This document shows, one piece after another, positions 1 to 12,372 of a stretch of DNA of 64,000 nt. The notes under the pieces were generated by a model that saw nothing but the letters and a program-made list of their open reading frames with translations, ran no database searches and was not told where the DNA came from. This DNA comes from Streptomyces sp. CB02058. Lineage in GTDB: Bacteria > Actinomycetota > Actinomycetes > Streptomycetales > Streptomycetaceae. Both the position numbers and the translations under genes were made by a program. Location: the NCBI RefSeq assembly GCF_001905505.1, contig NZ_LIPG01000011.1:18002-82001 (forward strand), read 5' to 3'. How positions within the stretch are numbered: the first letter of the stretch is position 1; every line of letters begins with the position of its first letter.

Positions 1-254
1 CCAATCCACCTGATCCGACGGACGATCCACATGCAACGTCTTCGGCAACACACCATGCCGCATCGCATGAACAACCTTGATGATCCCCGCCACACCCGCA
101 GCAGCCTGCGTATGACCCATGTTCGACTTCACCGAACCAAGCCACAACGGACGACCCTCAACCCGACCCTGCCCATACGTCGCCAACAACGCCTGCGCCT
201 CGATCGGATCACCCAAAGTCGTACCCGTACCATGCGCCTCCACCAGATCCACAT
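1..254. repeat. Near-identical KS segment, copy of 5961-6214
   Basis: Positions 1-254 match 5961-6214 in the same orientation. I see one mismatch, at 171 (a here, c in the other copy). The copies encode the same stretch of KS6 and KS5. The match may continue left of the window. It suggests recent duplication or gene conversion. Confidence 0.9.
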
Positions 255-1212
255 CATTGGTGGTCAGGCGGGCGTTCCGCAGTGCTTCCTGGATGACGCG
301 GCGTTGCGACGGTCCGTTCGGGGCCGTGAGTGCGCTGCTGGCGCCGTCCTGGTTGACTGCCGACCCGCGGACCACTGCGAGCACCGGGTGGCCGTTGCGC
401 CGCGCGTCGGAGAGCCGCTCCACCACCAGGACACCGACGCCCTCCCCCCAGCCTGTGCCATCGGCCGCCGCCGCGAACGACTTGCACCGACCATCCGCAG
501 CCAACCCACGCTGACGACTGAACTCCACGAACGTCTCCGGAGTCGCCATCACCGTCACGCCACCCACCAACGCCAGCGAGCTGTCCCCCGACCGCAGAGA
601 CTGCACCGCCGAATGCAACGCCACCAACGACGACGAACACGCCGTATCCATCGTCACCGCCGGACCCTCAAGACCCAACGTGTACGCCACCCGCCCGGAC
701 ACGATGGAGCCGGTTGCGCCGACGTCCGTGTAGTCGTGGTACATCACGCCCGCGAACACACCCGTTCGCGAGCCGGCCAGCGTCGACGGAACGATGCCCG
801 CCCGCTCGATGGCCTCCCACGACACCTCCAGCAGCAGCCGCTGCTGCGGATCCATGTCGTGGGCTTCCCGGGGGCTGATCCCGAAGAAGGCCGGGTCGAA
901 GCCGGCGGCCCCGTGGAGGAAGCCGCCGTCCTTCGTGTAGGTCTTCCCCGGCTTGCCCTGCTCGGGGTCGTACAGGTGATCGGTGTCCCAGCCGCGGTCC
1001 TTCGGGAATGCGGATACCGCGTCCCTGCCTTCGGCCGCCAATCGCCACAGGTCCTCGGGGGATTCCACACCGCCCGGATAGCGGCAGGCCATTCCCACGA
1101 TGGCGATCGGCTCGGTGTCGTGCTGTTCCTTGTCCGTGAGGCGCTTTCGGACGTCCCGTAGCTCAGCAGTCGTTCGCTTGAGATAGTCGAGAAGTTTCTC
1201 CTCGCTGCTCAC
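1..1212 (-). CDS. Modular type I PKS, N-terminal part (docking domain plus KS of module 6), runs off the left edge
   Basis: An open frame of 404 codons starts at GTG 1212 and reads off the window edge without a stop. Residues 1-35 ([18 protein letters not shown]...) look like a class 1b N-terminal docking coiled coil. From about residue 36 a ketosynthase begins ([15 protein letters not shown]), with the catalytic cysteine in DTACSSS near residue 190 and EAHGTGT further on. The KS is cut before its end, so AT and later domains lie to the left. It has its own promoter (1341-1390) and sits 435 bp from the previous PKS gene, which is unusual for consecutive PKS genes. The docking type matches the C-terminus of the protein ending at 1648, so this protein should carry module 6. 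Its first 254 bases repeat 5961-6214 almost exactly. Confidence 0.95.
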   Translation of the reverse strand, partial: MSSEEKLLDYLKRTTAELRDVRKRLTDKEQHDTEPIAIVGMACRYPGGVESPEDLWRLAAEGRDAVSAFPKDRGWDTDHLYDPEQGKPGKTYTKDGGFLHGAAGFDPAFFGISPREAHDMDPQQRLLLEVSWEAIERAGIVPSTLAGSRTGVFAGVMYHDYTDVGATGSIVSGRVAYTLGLEGPAVTMDTACSSSLVALHSAVQSLRSGDSSLALVGGVTVMATPETFVEFSRQRGLAADGRCKSFAAAADGTGWGEGVGVLVVERLSDARRNGHPVLAVVRGSAVNQDGASSALTAPNGPSQRRVIQEALRNARLTTNDVDLVEAHGTGTTLGDPIEAQALLATYGQGRVEGRPLWLGSVKSNMGHTQAAAGVAGIIKVVHAMRHGVLPKTLHVDRPSDQVDW

Positions 1213-1340
1213 CAGTCACCCCACTGAATTCGTCCACGGCCGAAGGAGTTCACGTCGGCCCATAAATTCCGAATGCCAGGAAATGCAGCGAGCATCGCCA
1301 GGGAAAGCATCCGGCCATAAGAGCCGATTCACCGATAGCG

Positions 1341-1390
1341 ACGTTACTGAGTGCGCCGAGGGGCGGCCAACCCCTAGCCGCCCCTAGGGC
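1341..1390 (-). promoter_or_regulatory. Predicted promoter P1 with paired CTAGGGG operator, drives the PKS gene starting at 1212
   Basis: On the plus strand CCCCTAG occurs at 1371-1377 and again at 1381-1387, exactly 10 bp apart. Read on the minus strand this is CTAGGGG-CGG-CTAGGGG, then 24 nt, then TAACGT (1346-1341), a possible -10. TTGGCC is a possible -35 at 18-bp spacing. The predicted transcript starts near 1334, leaving a leader of about 120 nt. The same layout occurs at 29406-29452 and 34391-34447. The repeats are directly visible; the promoter role is inferred. Confidence 0.65.
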
Positions 1391-1426
1391 ACGGGCTGCA
1401 ATCCCACCGAGTCGGGACATGGAATG

Positions 1427-1538
1427 GCGCACCACCGTGCACCGCCACGTCCGGGCCGGGGCTCGGTGGGGGGGTACCGAGTGGCCGGGGGACGTGTGCC
1501 GCCTGAGCTGGCAGGCGATTCGGTACACGGTGGTGCGC
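1427..1538. other. 112-nt nested inverted-repeat element, possible three-way-junction RNA or cruciform
   Basis: The outer arms are perfect 13-bp inverted repeats, GCGCACCACCGTG (1427-1439) and CACGGTGGTGCGC (1526-1538). Inside are two further hairpins. One has CACGTCC (1446-1452) pairing with GGACGTG (1490-1496) and an inner CTCGGT/ACCGAG pair (1462-1467, 1476-1481). The other is CGCCTG (1500-1505) pairing with CAGGCG (1512-1517). It lies between the terminator of the upstream PKS unit and promoter P1. I do not recognise the family. Confidence 0.6.
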
Positions 1539-1580
1539 AGTCGCCTTCGGTACGGGGGGAGGCACCGAAGGGGTTGAGGG

Positions 1581-1611
1581 GCGGCCCGGAGCAAGGGGTG
1601 CGCCGGGCCGC
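1581..1611 (-). terminator. GC-rich hairpin after the module 4-5 PKS gene
   Basis: GCGGCCCGG (1581-1589) pairs with CCGGGCCGC (1603-1611) over a 13-nt loop, 37 bp past the stop at 1648. There is no U-tract, as is usual in Streptomyces. It fits the separate promoter of the next PKS gene. Confidence 0.55.
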
Positions 1612-1647
1612 GGGTTATCCCGAAAGAAGCACGGCCGGAGGAATACC

Positions 1648-4600
1648 TCAGTTCCGGGCGTCGAGTTCGGAATCGAGAATGCCGAAGAGCTCGTCGGCGG
1701 TCACGGAGTCGAGGTCGACCCCGGCCTCCTCCGATGCGGTGCCGTCCGCGGGGTCGTCCGACCAGCCGGCGGCGATGCCGCGCAGCAGATCGGCGATTCG
1801 AGTGCGGTCACTCTCGTCCGCGGCAACTCCGGCCATCATCGATTCCAGTTTACGGATTTCGGCCTCCAGGAGGTCGGTGCCGTTCGCCGCTTCACCGCCG
1901 AAGAGCTCGTCGAGCATATGGCCGACCACGGCGGTGACCGACGGATAGTCGAATACGAACGTTGCCGGAAGGCGGCGACCGAGCAACGCACCGATTCCGT
2001 TGCGAAGCTCCAGCGCCATCAGCGAGTCGATACCGGCGTCCATGAACCCCCGGTTGACGTCAACGGCTTCGGAGCGTTCATGGCCCAGGACCTTCGCCAC
2101 CTGCGAACGTACGAGGGCGAGCAGCTCCTGACGCCGCGCCTCGGGATCAACCCCGGCAAGCCGACGGCGGAGCTCGTCGCCCGCATCCTCCTGCCGCGTC
2201 CCCGAGGCGGCCTCGGCGCGCCGGGGCGGAGCGCCCACCAGGCCGTGGAACACGTTGGAGAGCGTCTCCCGGCGGCGCCGTAGCGCCGGCAGGTCGAGGC
2301 GGGCCGCCACCAGCTGCGGAGCACCTGAGGACACAGCCGCGTCGAGCAGGGCGAGCCCGGACTCGGCGGGCAGCGCGGCGACCCCCAGGCGGGATGTGTC
2401 GTCGGCGGCGAGATGGCCGGTCATTCCGCTGTCCTCTTCCCACAGTCCCCAGGCGATGGACTGCGCGGCCATGCCGTGGGCGTGGCGGTGGGCGGCCAGG
2501 CCGTCCAGGAAGGCGTTGGCCGCCGCGTAGTTGGCCTGCCCGGGGTTGCCGAGAGCACCGGCGACGGAGGAGAACATGACGAATGCCGAGAGATCCAGGC
2601 CGGCGGTCAGCTCGTGCAGGTGCCAGGCCGCGTCGGCCTTGGGCGCGAACACTCTGGAGAGGCGTTCCGGCGTGAGACCGGTGACGACGCCGTCGTCCAG
2701 GAGACCGGCCGCGTGCACCACTCCGGTCAGCGGCCGCTCGGCGTCGAATTCCTTGAGCAGGGCGGCCAGAGCCTCCCTGTCGGAGACATCGCAGGCCGCA
2801 AGGGTCACCTGGGCACCCGCGGCTTCGAGCTCCGCGGCCAGGTCCGTCGCGCCGGAGGCGTCAGCGCCCCGGCGGCTGACGAGCGCCAGGTGCCGCACCT
2901 GATGTACGGCCACGAGGTGGCGTGCCACCACCGCTCCGAGGCCACCGGTCCCGCCGGTGACGAGCACCGTGCCGTCCCCGAACGGAGCCGGGCCGTGGGC
3001 GGCATCCTCGGCGCCACCGGAGCTCCCAGGCTCGGAGACCGTACGGACCAGTCGGGGCACGCGGATACGACCGCCCCGCAGAGCGACTTCGGACTCTCCC
3101 GAAGCGATGGCGAACTGCACCGCGCCCGGCAGCTCATCGACCGATGCGGAGTCACGGGAACCGTCCGCCGGCCCTTCCAGATCGGCCAGGACGATCCGGC
3201 CGGGGTTCTCCGCCTGGGCGGCGCGAACCAGCCCCCAGACTGCGGAGGCGGCCACATCCGTCACCTGCCCGCCCTCCACGGAGACCGCGCCTCGCGTGAC
3301 GATCACCAGCCGCGCGTCGGCGAGCCGCTCATCGGTCAGCCATCGCTGCAGCACAGCGAGCACGGTGGCCGTCACCTCGTGGGCCACAGCCGGAACAGCT
3401 CGCGTGCTGCCCCCCGGCCCGTCACCCACAGAGGTCGCCGGGCAGGTGTACACCAGGACCTCGGGGACGTCCGCATCCGTCGCGACGGCCTGGTCGTCGA
3501 CCACGTCGGCCCAGGACGTCAGGGACGGGGCAGCCGCAGGCACTGCGAATTCCGCCGTCCAGTCCAGGTGGTGCAGCGGATCGACTCCGCCCGCGTCCGT
3601 CCCACGCAGCTGGTCCGGGTCGACAGCCCTGGCGGTCAGCGCCTGGACCGACAGCACGGGGCCACCTTCGCCGTCCGCCACTTCGATGAGGGACACACTG
3701 CCCTGTTGCACCAACCGCACCCGCAGGTCGGCGGCTCCCACGGCGTGAAGGGCGACACCGCTCCAGGAGAAGGGAAGCATCGTCCGGCCCTTGTCCTCGG
3801 CGCCTTCCTCATCGTTGTCCCCGCTCGAGCCGGTCAGCAGCACTGCGTGGAGGGAGGCATCGAGAAGAGCGGGGTGGAACCCGAATCGACCGGCGTCCGA
3901 GCGGGCCTCCTCCGGAAGCGTCACCTCGGCGAAGGTCTCCTCGCCCCGCTGCCACACCGTCTTCAGCCCCTGGAACACGGGGCCGTACCCGTAACCCTGA
4001 TCTGCCAGCCGCTCGTACGTGCCGTCGACGGACACGGGCTCGGCGCCCTGCGGCGGCCACACGGTGAGGTCGAAATCGGGTGCCGGAGCCTGTGGCAACA
4101 GGATCCCTTCCGCGTGCTGCGTCCACGGAGCGTCCCGGTCGTTCTCCGCGCGGGAGTGCACACGCACCACCCGTGCGCCGTCGTCCGCGGCAGCACCGAC
4201 CGCGACCTGGACCTGCAATCCGTCGGATTCCGGCAGTACCAGCGGTGACTGAAGCGTCAGTTCCTCCAGCAGGCCGCACCCGACCTCGTCTCCCGCACGC
4301 AGCGCCAGCTCCACCAGGCCCGTCCCAGGCATCAGCACGCTGCCCAGGATGTTGTGGTCCGCAATCCAGGGCTGGGTGGTGACGGAAAGGCGGCCGGTGA
4401 AGACCACTCCCCCGTCGGGCAGGCTGACAGCCGCACCCAGGACAGGGTGGCCGGCCGGCACCAGCCCCAGCGATTCCGGGTCGCCATCGGCAACTGCGGG
4501 GAGCGACCAGTAGTGCTGGTGCTGGAAGGCGTACGTGGGCAGGTCGACGCGGCGGGCTCCGGTGGGCGCGTAGAACGCCGCCCAGTCGGGGCTGTGGCCG

Positions 4601-7600
4601 ACGGTGTGCAGCCGCGCGAGCGCCGTGACCAGAGCCTCGGGCTCACTCTGGTTGCGCCGCAGACCCGGCACGAACACCGCGTCAGCCGCAGAACTCTGCG
4701 CCATGGCGGTGAGGACGGCGTCCGGGCCGACCTCCAGGAACACCGAGACCCCAGCAGCCGACAGCGCACGAACGCCATCTCCGAAACGGACCGCCTCACG
4801 GACATGACGCACCCAGTACTCGGGGGTACGCAGATCATCCGAGGTCGCGAGCTCGCCGGTGACGTTGGAGACCACCGGAATGCGAGCCTCGCCGAACGTC
4901 ACGCTCTCCGCAACCGTACGGAACTCGGCCAGCATCGGCTCCATCAGCGGCGAATGGAACGCATGCGAAACCCGCAGACGACTCGTCTTACGCCCCTCCG
5001 CCTCGAACCGAGCCGCGAGCGCAAGGACCTCATCCTCGCCACCCGAGATCACCACCGCGTCCGGGCCATTCACCGCAGCAATGCTCACCGCGTCCGACGT
5101 GAGATACGGAAGAACCTCGTCTTCGGAAGCACGAACGGCGACCATCGCACCACCGGCGGGCAGGGCCTGCATCAACCGCGCACGCGCAGCAACCAGCCTC
5201 GCCGCATCCGCCAGCGACAACACACCCGACACATGCGCAGCCGTCAGCTCACCCACCGAATGCCCCGCCAGGAAGTCCGGCCGCACACCCCACGACTCCA
5301 GCACACGGAACAACGCCGTCTCGAACGCGAACAACGCCGGCTGAGTGAACTCCGTCCGCTCCAACACCGACGCATCCTCACCCCACACCACATCCCGCAA
5401 CGACCCCGACAGATGGGAATCCAGCTCCGCCACCACCGCGTCGAACGCCTCGGCGAACACCGGGAAGGCAGCGTGAAGTTCACGCCCCATCCCCAACCGC
5501 TGCGCACCCTGACCCGTGAAGAGAACGGCCAGAGCACCAGCAGAACGTGAAGTCCCCCGCACCACACCGGAGCCCTCACGGCCCTCCGCCAACACACCCA
5601 AAGCAGCCAACAGTTCATCCCGGTCACGGCCGACCACCACAGCACGCTGATCCAGCACCGCACGCGAGGTCGCCAGCGAGAAGCCCACATCCACCGGACG
5701 TATCTCAGACCCGGCCACCCGCTCCAGCAGACGCGCAGCCTGCGCCTTCAACGCATCCTCACCGGCGGCCGAGAGCACCCACGCATGCACCGGGAACTCT
5801 TCGGATCGTTCGCCCTGCACAGGCTCCTCGTCCGGAGCCTGCTCGATGATCACGTGCGCGTTCGTGCCGCTGATCCCGAACGACGACACCGCAGCCCGCC
5901 TCGGACCCACCGTCGCCGGCCACTCCCGAGCCTCCGTCAACAACTCCACCGCACCCGCAGACCAATCCACCTGATCCGACGGACGATCCACATGCAACGT
6001 CTTCGGCAACACACCATGCCGCATCGCATGAACAACCTTGATGATCCCCGCCACACCCGCAGCAGCCTGCGTATGACCCATGTTCGACTTCACCGAACCA
6101 AGCCACAACGGCCGACCCTCAACCCGACCCTGCCCATACGTCGCCAACAACGCCTGCGCCTCGATCGGATCACCCAAAGTCGTACCCGTACCATGCGCCT
6201 CCACCAGATCCACATCAGCACCAGTCAGACCCGCATTGGCAAGAGCCTGCCGAATGACGCGCACCTGCGACGGACCATTCGGAGCCGTCAGACCATTACT
6301 CGCACCATCCTGATTCAGCGCAGAACCCCGCACCACCGCCACCACCGCATGCCCAAGACGCCGCGCATCCGAAAGACGCTCCACCAGAAGCATCCCCGCA
6401 CCCTCACCCCACGCCGTCCCATCCGCACCCGCAGCAAACGACTTCGCACGACCATCCGCAGCCAAACCACGCTGACGACTGAACTCCACAAACGTCTCCG
6501 GAGTCGCCATCACCGCAACCCCACCCACCAACGCCAGATCACAATCACCCGACCGCAACGACTGCACCGCCGAATGCAACGCCACCAACGACGACGAACA
6601 CGCCGTATCCACCGTCACCGCCGATCCCTCAAGACCCAGCGTGTAGGCGATGCGGCCGGAGACCAGGCTGCCTTCGTTGGCGCCTGCCGAGTAGTCGTGG
6701 TACATCACACCCGCGTACACGTTCGTCCGGGAACCTGCCAGCGTCGACGGAACGATGCCCGCCCGCTCGATGGCCTCCCACGAGACCTCCAGCAGCAGCC
6801 GCTGCTGGGGATCCATCTCGTACGCCTCACGGGGGCTGATCCCGAAGAAGTCGGGGTCGAACCGGGCCGCGTCGTGCAGGAAACCGCCCATGCGCGTGTA
6901 CGACTTGCCCGGCGTGCCCGGCTCGGGATCGTAGAGCCGTCCGGTGTCCCAGCCACGGTCGGTCGGGAAGGACGAGACGGCGTCACGGCCCTCGGCCACC
7001 ACGTCCCACAGTCCTTCGGGCGATTCCGCGCCGCCGGGGTAGCGGCAGGCCATGCCCACGATCACGATCGGATCGTCGTCGGCGATCGCCCCGCGCACGA
7101 CCACGTCGCCCGCGGCCTGCGAGGCCCCGCTCTCCGACATCTCGGTATCGAGGTACGAGGCGACGGCCCGTGCACTCGGATAGTCGAACACCAGGGTCGC
7201 AGGCAGCCGTAGGCCCGCTGAAGCATTGAGGCGGTTGCGGAGCTCCACGGACGTCAGGGAGTCGAAGCCGAGCTCCTTGAAAGCACGGTCCGCCTCGATG
7301 GCGTTGGCCGTGGCATGCCCAAGGACGCCCGCGACCTGTTCCCGCACCACGTCCAGGAGCAGCCGCTCCCGCTCCTCCGCCCCGAGGCCGGACAGGCGGG
7401 CCCTCAGCGCACCCGACGAAGCACCCGAACGGGCCACCTTGCGCACCGCAGGCACCATGTGGCGGAGGAGGTGAGGGACGGTGGCCGGCTGGGACCGCAA
7501 CGCCACCAGATCCAAAGGCAACGGCACCACCACCGCCCCACCCACACCCGCATCCGACCTGCTCATCGCAGCGTCGAACAGCTCCAGACCCTCAACCGCA

Positions 7601-10600
7601 CCCAACGCCGGGAAACCCTGCCGCGCCAACCGCTCCACATCACCGACCGACAACCGGTCAGCCATACCACCCACACCAGCCCACGGCCCCCACACCAACG
7701 ACCGACCCGGCAAACCACCACACACCCGCACCACAGCCAACGCATCCAAAAACGCATTCGCCGCCGCATAATTCGCCTGCCCCGGACCACCCAACAACCC
7801 AGCAACCGACGAAAACATCACAAACGCCGACAGATCCATCCCCGCCGTCAACTCATGCAAATGCCACGCCGCATCAGCCTTCGGCGCGAACACCCCGTCC
7901 AACCGCTCCGGAGACATCGCACCGATCACACCGTCATCCAGCACACCCGCAACATGCACCACACCCGACAGCGCAACACCATCCAAGACCGCTGCCAGCG
8001 CCCCACGGTCCGCGACATCACAGCCCACCACCGACACCGACGCACCAGCCGCCTCCAGATCCGCGACCAGCACCTCAGCCCCCGGAGCACCCAACCCCCG
8101 ACGACTCACCAGCAACAGATCCCGAACCCCATGCACCCCCACCAGATGCCGGGCCACCAACGCACCCAGACCACCCGTACCACCCGTCACCAACACCGTG
8201 CCATCACCGAACGAACCACCACCGCCGCCAGCCTCAGCCGGCCCGGCTACAGCACGCACCAGCCGCGGAACCCACAACCGGCCCTCACGCACCGCAACCT
8301 CGGGCTCACCACACCCCACCACCAGCTCCACCGCACCAGCAGAACCATCCACATCACCCAGAACAATCCGCCCCGGATGCTCCGCCTGCGCCGCCCGCAC
8401 CAGCCCCCACACACCAGCACCAGCCAGATCAGACACACCACCACCATCAACCGCCACCGCACCACGCGTAACGATCACCAACCGGCCATCAGCGAACCGC
8501 TCATCCGCCAACCACCCCTGCACCACACCCAGAACACCACCCACAACACCCCGCAACACACCCGGCACATCCCCAGGCACATCCGGAACCGCGAACACCA
8601 CCGCATCCGCACCCACCACACCACCAGCCGCAACGTCCTCCCACCGCACGAACGAACCCACACCCGCAGGAACAGCAGCCGAACCCCCAGCCACCACACC
8701 CCACTCAACCGCCAGCAAAGAACCACCAGCAGCCGCACGGCCACCCGCACTCAACTGCTCGGCAGACACCTCACGCGCCACCAACGAACCCACCGACAGC
8801 ACAGGAACACCCGCACCATCAGCCACCTCCAACGCCAGCAGGCCCTTCTCACCGCGCACGATCCGCACCCGCACGACCGACGCACCCGCCGCGAACAGCG
8901 ACACACCCGCCCACGAGAACGGCAGACGCGGCGCACTGTCGTCAGCAACCTCGGTAAGCATCTCCGCGTGCAGGGCAGCATCGAGAAGAGCAGGGTGCAG
9001 ACCGAACCGCCCTGCCTCCTCGCGAGCCTCATCGGGAAGAGCTACCTCGGCGAAGATCTCCTCACCCCGCGTCCAGACAGCCCTCAGCCCCTGGAACACC
9101 GGGCCGTACCCATACCCCTGCTCCGCCAGCCGCTCGTACGCACCCACGACCGGAACCGACACCGCGCCGGCCGGCGGCCACACCGCCAGATCGAAGTCAG
9201 CAGCGGGCGCCTCCGGGCGCAGCATCCCCTCCGCGTGCAGCCGCCAGGGCGCCTCGGGGTCGGCCTCCGGCCGCGAGTGGACTCCCACCGGCCGCCCGCC
9301 GTCCTCGGTCGGAGCATCGATGACGACCTGAACCTGTACGGCGTCGCTGTCAGGCAGCATCAGAGGTGACTGAAGGGTCAGTTCCTCCAAGAGGCCGCAC
9401 CCGACCTCCTCACCCGCACGCACCGCCAGCTCCACCAGACCCGTCCCCGGCACCAGCACACTGCCCAGCACACTGTGATCAGCAAGCCAAGGATGAGAGT
9501 TGAGGGAGAGACGGCCGGTCAGGACCATCCGCTCGTCGGGCGTGCTCACGGCCGCCCGGAGCAGCGGGTGGTCGAGGGGAGTCTGCCCCGCACCGGCGGC
9601 ATCGCCCTTGCCGGCCGCGTTGGTGAAGCTCTCCTGCCAGTAGCGCTGTCGCTGGAAGGCGTATGTGGGCAGATCGACACGCTTGGCGCCGGTGTTCCGA
9701 AGACATGCGCTCCAGTCGACCGGCACGCCGCGCAGGTGTGCCGCGCCGAGCCCTGCCAGTAGTTCGCGTTGCTCAGAACGATTGCGCCGCTGTGTCGGGA
9801 TGAGGGCCACGACGTCCTGTTGCTCATCGCCTGCGGAGACACAGTCCTGCGCCAGCGCTGTGAGAACGGTGTCGGGTCCGATTTCGATGAACGTCGTGAC
9901 GTTCTTGGACTCCAGGCAGCGAATGCCGTCCGCGAAGCGCACGGCCTCCCGCACGTGCCGCACCCAGTATTCGGGCGAACGGAGCTCGTCGGCGGTGGCC
10001 AGCTCCCCGGTGACGTTCGACACCACCGGGAGATTCGGGCTGTTGAACGTGAGAGTGGCGGCCAGCTGGCCGAACACCTTCAGGATGGGCTCCATCAGCG
10101 GTGAATGGAACGCGTGCGAGACACGCAGACGACTCGTCTTACGACCCTCGTCCTCGAACCGAGCCACAACCTCCAGCACATCCTGCTCGGCACCGGAGAT
10201 CACCACCGCATCCGGACCATTCACCGCAGCGATACTCACCGCGCCCGACGTCAGATACGGAAGAACCTCGTCCTCGGACGCACGGACGGCGACCATCGCA
10301 CCACCCTCGGGGAGGGCCTGCATCAACCGCGCACGCGCAGCAACCAGCCTCGCCGCATCCGCCAGCGACAACACACCCGACACATGCGCAGCCGTCAGCT
10401 CACCCACCGAATGCCCCGCCAGATAGTCCGGCCGCACACCCCACGACTCCAGCACACGGAACAACGCCGTCTCGAACGCGAACAACGCCGGCTGAGTGAA
10501 CTCCGTCCGCTCCAACACCGACGCATCCTCACCCCACACCACATCCCGCAACGACCCCGACAGATGGGAATCCAGCTCCGCCACCACCGCGTCGAACGCC

Positions 10601-12333
10601 TCGGCGAACACCGGGAAGGCAGCGTGAAGTTCACGCCCCATCCCCAACCGCTGCGCACCCTGACCCGTGAACAGGAACGCGGTGCGGCCCCGGCGGCGCG
10701 GAGTGGCGGAGGTTTCGCTCCGGAGGAAGGAGTCGAGCGCCGCGTCGAGTTCCGCGCGGTCCTCGCCGATGAGGACCGCTCGGTGCTCGAGCGAGGCCCT
10801 GCCCGTGGCCAGGGAGTGGGCGATGTCGAGAGCTCTGGCCTCGGGGCGGGTCGCGAGGTGACCGCGCAGCCGGTCGGCCTGTGCCGTGAGGGCTTGCGGA
10901 GTCTTCCCTGAAAGCACCCAGGGAAGGACGGAAGGGGCGTGGCGCGGGTCCTCGTCGGCACGGGTGGGGGTGTCCTCGTCGGCGGACGGGGCCTGTTCGA
11001 CGATGACGTGGGCGTTCGTACCGCTGATCCCGAAGGAGGAGACGGCGGCTCGTCGTGGACGGCCGGTCTCCGGCCACGCACGGGCTTCGGTGAGCAGTTC
11101 CACTGCTCCCGCGGACCAGTCCACCTGAGGGGTGGGCTCGTCCAGATGGACGATGCCCGGCAGGAACCCTTCCTGCATGGCAAGAACCATCTTGATCACG
11201 CCGCCGACCCCGGCTGCGGCCTGGGTGTGTCCGAGGTTGGACTTCAGCGCGCCGAGGAGCAGCGGCTCTCCCCCGGGGGCGCGCTCGCGGCCGTACGTGG
11301 CCATGAGGGCCTGTGCCTCGATGGGGTCCCCGAGGGTGGTGCCGGTGCCGTGGGTCTCCACGGTGTCGATGTCGGCGGCGGTCAGACCGGCGTCGGCCAG
11401 GGCCTGACGGATGACCCGCTGCTGGGAGGGGCCGTTGGGGGTGGTGAGCCCGCTGGAGGCGCCGTCCTGGTTGAGGGCGGAGCCCCGGATCACCGCGAGT
11501 ACCGGGTGTCCGTTGGCGCGGGCGTCGGAGAGGCGTTCCAGCAGGATGAGCGCGGCGCCTTCGGAGCACCCGGTGCCGTCCGCGCCCGCGGAGAAGGACT
11601 TGCAGCGGCCGTCGGCCGCCAGGCCCCGCTGTTCGCTGAAGTACACGAACATGTCGGGTTCGGTCATCACGGTCACACCGCCGGCGAGAGCCAGCGTGCA
11701 CTCGCCCTTGCGGAGGGCCTGCGCGGCCCAGTGCAGCGCGACCAGCGAGGAGGAGCACGCGGTGTCCACGGTGACCGCCGGGCCCTCCAGCCCCAGGGTG
11801 TAGGCGACCCGGCCCGTGACCAGGCTGCCGTCGCTGCTGCCGGGGCCGTAGTCGTGGTACATCACGCCCGCATAGACACCGGTCGCGGAGCCCTTCGCGG
11901 AGGTCGGGTCGATGCCCGCGCTCTCGAAGGCCTCCCAGGCGGTCTCCAGGAGCATCCGCTGCTGCGGGTCCATGCCCAGCGCCTCGCGGGGGCTGATCCC
12001 GAAGAACTCCGGGTCGAAGTCCACGGCGTCGTAGAGGAAGCCGCCCTCACGGGCGATGGACTTGCCTACGGCTCCGGGCTCCGGGTCGTACAGGGCGTCG
12101 AGATTCCAGCCCCTGTCGGTGGGGAACCCGGCGACGGCGTCCTTGCCGTCGCGGACCAGGCGCCACAGCTCCTCCGGGGTGCGCACGCCACCGGGGTAGC
12201 GGCACGCCATGCCGACGATGGCGACGGGTTCGTCGGCACGGTCGGTGAGCTGCTGGTTCTGCTGTCGCAGCCGTTCGTTCTCCAGCATGGACGAGCGCAG
12301 TGCTTCGACGATCTGCTCAGCGGATGCTTCCAC
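1648..12333 (-). CDS. Modular type I PKS, modules 4 and 5 (each KS-AT-DH-KR-ACP), 3561 aa
   Basis: Start is GTG 12333, 39 bp after the stop of the previous PKS gene, so one transcript is likely. Approximate residues: class 1a N-docking 1-33; module 4 KS 34-448, AT 552-832, DH 922-1145, KR 1377-1552, ACP near 1690; module 5 KS 1753-2165, AT 2271-2548, DH 2632-2862, KR 3120-3298, ACP near 3436; class 1b C-docking 3538-3561 ([12 protein letters not shown]). Both ATs have GHSVGE and HAFHS, which indicate malonyl-CoA. Both DHs keep the HxxxGxxxxP and DxxxH motifs. Both KRs have LDD and the YAAAN tyrosine, predicting B-type reduction. No ER is seen. Each module should therefore add a two-carbon unit and leave a double bond. 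The module 4 KR region uses GGT, GTT and TTG codons far more than flanking DNA, suggesting a recombinant origin. Confidence 0.97.
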   Translation of the reverse strand: MEASAEQIVEALRSSMLENERLRQQNQQLTDRADEPVAIVGMACRYPGGVRTPEELWRLVRDGKDAVAGFPTDRGWNLDALYDPEPGAVGKSIAREGGFLYDAVDFDPEFFGISPREALGMDPQQRMLLETAWEAFESAGIDPTSAKGSATGVYAGVMYHDYGPGSSDGSLVTGRVAYTLGLEGPAVTVDTACSSSLVALHWAAQALRKGECTLALAGGVTVMTEPDMFVYFSEQRGLAADGRCKSFSAGADGTGCSEGAALILLERLSDARANGHPVLAVIRGSALNQDGASSGLTTPNGPSQQRVIRQALADAGLTAADIDTVETHGTGTTLGDPIEAQALMATYGRERAPGGEPLLLGALKSNLGHTQAAAGVGGVIKMVLAMQEGFLPGIVHLDEPTPQVDWSAGAVELLTEARAWPETGRPRRAAVSSFGISGTNAHVIVEQAPSADEDTPTRADEDPRHAPSVLPWVLSGKTPQALTAQADRLRGHLATRPEARALDIAHSLATGRASLEHRAVLIGEDRAELDAALDSFLRSETSATPRRRGRTAFLFTGQGAQRLGMGRELHAAFPVFAEAFDAVVAELDSHLSGSLRDVVWGEDASVLERTEFTQPALFAFETALFRVLESWGVRPDYLAGHSVGELTAAHVSGVLSLADAARLVAARARLMQALPEGGAMVAVRASEDEVLPYLTSGAVSIAAVNGPDAVVISGAEQDVLEVVARFEDEGRKTSRLRVSHAFHSPLMEPILKVFGQLAATLTFNSPNLPVVSNVTGELATADELRSPEYWVRHVREAVRFADGIRCLESKNVTTFIEIGPDTVLTALAQDCVSAGDEQQDVVALIPTQRRNRSEQRELLAGLGAAHLRGVPVDWSACLRNTGAKRVDLPTYAFQRQRYWQESFTNAAGKGDAAGAGQTPLDHPLLRAAVSTPDERMVLTGRLSLNSHPWLADHSVLGSVLVPGTGLVELAVRAGEEVGCGLLEELTLQSPLMLPDSDAVQVQVVIDAPTEDGGRPVGVHSRPEADPEAPWRLHAEGMLRPEAPAADFDLAVWPPAGAVSVPVVGAYERLAEQGYGYGPVFQGLRAVWTRGEEIFAEVALPDEAREEAGRFGLHPALLDAALHAEMLTEVADDSAPRLPFSWAGVSLFAAGASVVRVRIVRGEKGLLALEVADGAGVPVLSVGSLVAREVSAEQLSAGGRAAAGGSLLAVEWGVVAGGSAAVPAGVGSFVRWEDVAAGGVVGADAVVFAVPDVPGDVPGVLRGVVGGVLGVVQGWLADERFADGRLVIVTRGAVAVDGGGVSDLAGAGVWGLVRAAQAEHPGRIVLGDVDGSAGAVELVVGCGEPEVAVREGRLWVPRLVRAVAGPAEAGGGGGSFGDGTVLVTGGTGGLGALVARHLVGVHGVRDLLLVSRRGLGAPGAEVLVADLEAAGASVSVVGCDVADRGALAAVLDGVALSGVVHVAGVLDDGVIGAMSPERLDGVFAPKADAAWHLHELTAGMDLSAFVMFSSVAGLLGGPGQANYAAANAFLDALAVVRVCGGLPGRSLVWGPWAGVGGMADRLSVGDVERLARQGFPALGAVEGLELFDAAMSRSDAGVGGAVVVPLPLDLVALRSQPATVPHLLRHMVPAVRKVARSGASSGALRARLSGLGAEERERLLLDVVREQVAGVLGHATANAIEADRAFKELGFDSLTSVELRNRLNASAGLRLPATLVFDYPSARAVASYLDTEMSESGASQAAGDVVVRGAIADDDPIVIVGMACRYPGGAESPEGLWDVVAEGRDAVSSFPTDRGWDTGRLYDPEPGTPGKSYTRMGGFLHDAARFDPDFFGISPREAYEMDPQQRLLLEVSWEAIERAGIVPSTLAGSRTNVYAGVMYHDYSAGANEGSLVSGRIAYTLGLEGSAVTVDTACSSSLVALHSAVQSLRSGDCDLALVGGVAVMATPETFVEFSRQRGLAADGRAKSFAAGADGTAWGEGAGMLLVERLSDARRLGHAVVAVVRGSALNQDGASNGLTAPNGPSQVRVIRQALANAGLTGADVDLVEAHGTGTTLGDPIEAQALLATYGQGRVEGRPLWLGSVKSNMGHTQAAAGVAGIIKVVHAMRHGVLPKTLHVDRPSDQVDWSAGAVELLTEAREWPATVGPRRAAVSSFGISGTNAHVIIEQAPDEEPVQGERSEEFPVHAWVLSAAGEDALKAQAARLLERVAGSEIRPVDVGFSLATSRAVLDQRAVVVGRDRDELLAALGVLAEGREGSGVVRGTSRSAGALAVLFTGQGAQRLGMGRELHAAFPVFAEAFDAVVAELDSHLSGSLRDVVWGEDASVLERTEFTQPALFAFETALFRVLESWGVRPDFLAGHSVGELTAAHVSGVLSLADAARLVAARARLMQALPAGGAMVAVRASEDEVLPYLTSDAVSIAAVNGPDAVVISGGEDEVLALAARFEAEGRKTSRLRVSHAFHSPLMEPMLAEFRTVAESVTFGEARIPVVSNVTGELATSDDLRTPEYWVRHVREAVRFGDGVRALSAAGVSVFLEVGPDAVLTAMAQSSAADAVFVPGLRRNQSEPEALVTALARLHTVGHSPDWAAFYAPTGARRVDLPTYAFQHQHYWSLPAVADGDPESLGLVPAGHPVLGAAVSLPDGGVVFTGRLSVTTQPWIADHNILGSVLMPGTGLVELALRAGDEVGCGLLEELTLQSPLVLPESDGLQVQVAVGAAADDGARVVRVHSRAENDRDAPWTQHAEGILLPQAPAPDFDLTVWPPQGAEPVSVDGTYERLADQGYGYGPVFQGLKTVWQRGEETFAEVTLPEEARSDAGRFGFHPALLDASLHAVLLTGSSGDNDEEGAEDKGRTMLPFSWSGVALHAVGAADLRVRLVQQGSVSLIEVADGEGGPVLSVQALTARAVDPDQLRGTDAGGVDPLHHLDWTAEFAVPAAAPSLTSWADVVDDQAVATDADVPEVLVYTCPATSVGDGPGGSTRAVPAVAHEVTATVLAVLQRWLTDERLADARLVIVTRGAVSVEGGQVTDVAASAVWGLVRAAQAENPGRIVLADLEGPADGSRDSASVDELPGAVQFAIASGESEVALRGGRIRVPRLVRTVSEPGSSGGAEDAAHGPAPFGDGTVLVTGGTGGLGAVVARHLVAVHQVRHLALVSRRGADASGATDLAAELEAAGAQVTLAACDVSDREALAALLKEFDAERPLTGVVHAAGLLDDGVVTGLTPERLSRVFAPKADAAWHLHELTAGLDLSAFVMFSSVAGALGNPGQANYAAANAFLDGLAAHRHAHGMAAQSIAWGLWEEDSGMTGHLAADDTSRLGVAALPAESGLALLDAAVSSGAPQLVAARLDLPALRRRRETLSNVFHGLVGAPPRRAEAASGTRQEDAGDELRRRLAGVDPEARRQELLALVRSQVAKVLGHERSEAVDVNRGFMDAGIDSLMALELRNGIGALLGRRLPATFVFDYPSVTAVVGHMLDELFGGEAANGTDLLEAEIRKLESMMAGVAADESDRTRIADLLRGIAAGWSDDPADGTASEEAGVDLDSVTADELFGILDSELDARN
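4960..5521. repeat. Homogenised AT block, copy in module 5
   Basis: This block is nearly identical to those at 10110-10672, 15850-16421 and 21190-21767, covering most of the malonyl-AT from the HAFHS region to the GQGAQR motif. The AT of module 1 (about 26.28-27.10 kb) is clearly diverged and not part of the family. The flanking segment 4526-4825 also matches 15429-15736. Confidence 0.85.
5961..6214. repeat. KS5 segment matching 1-254
   Basis: This is the second copy of the 254-bp KS repeat described at the left edge, in the same orientation. Confidence 0.9.
10110..10672. repeat. Homogenised AT block, copy in module 4
   Basis: Member of the four-copy AT block family (see 4960-5521). It reads [12 protein letters not shown] where the others have [12 protein letters not shown]. 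Confidence 0.85.
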
Positions 12334-12372
12334 GTGATTGTCCCTGGTTTCTCGCTGGGTGACCGGATGCTG

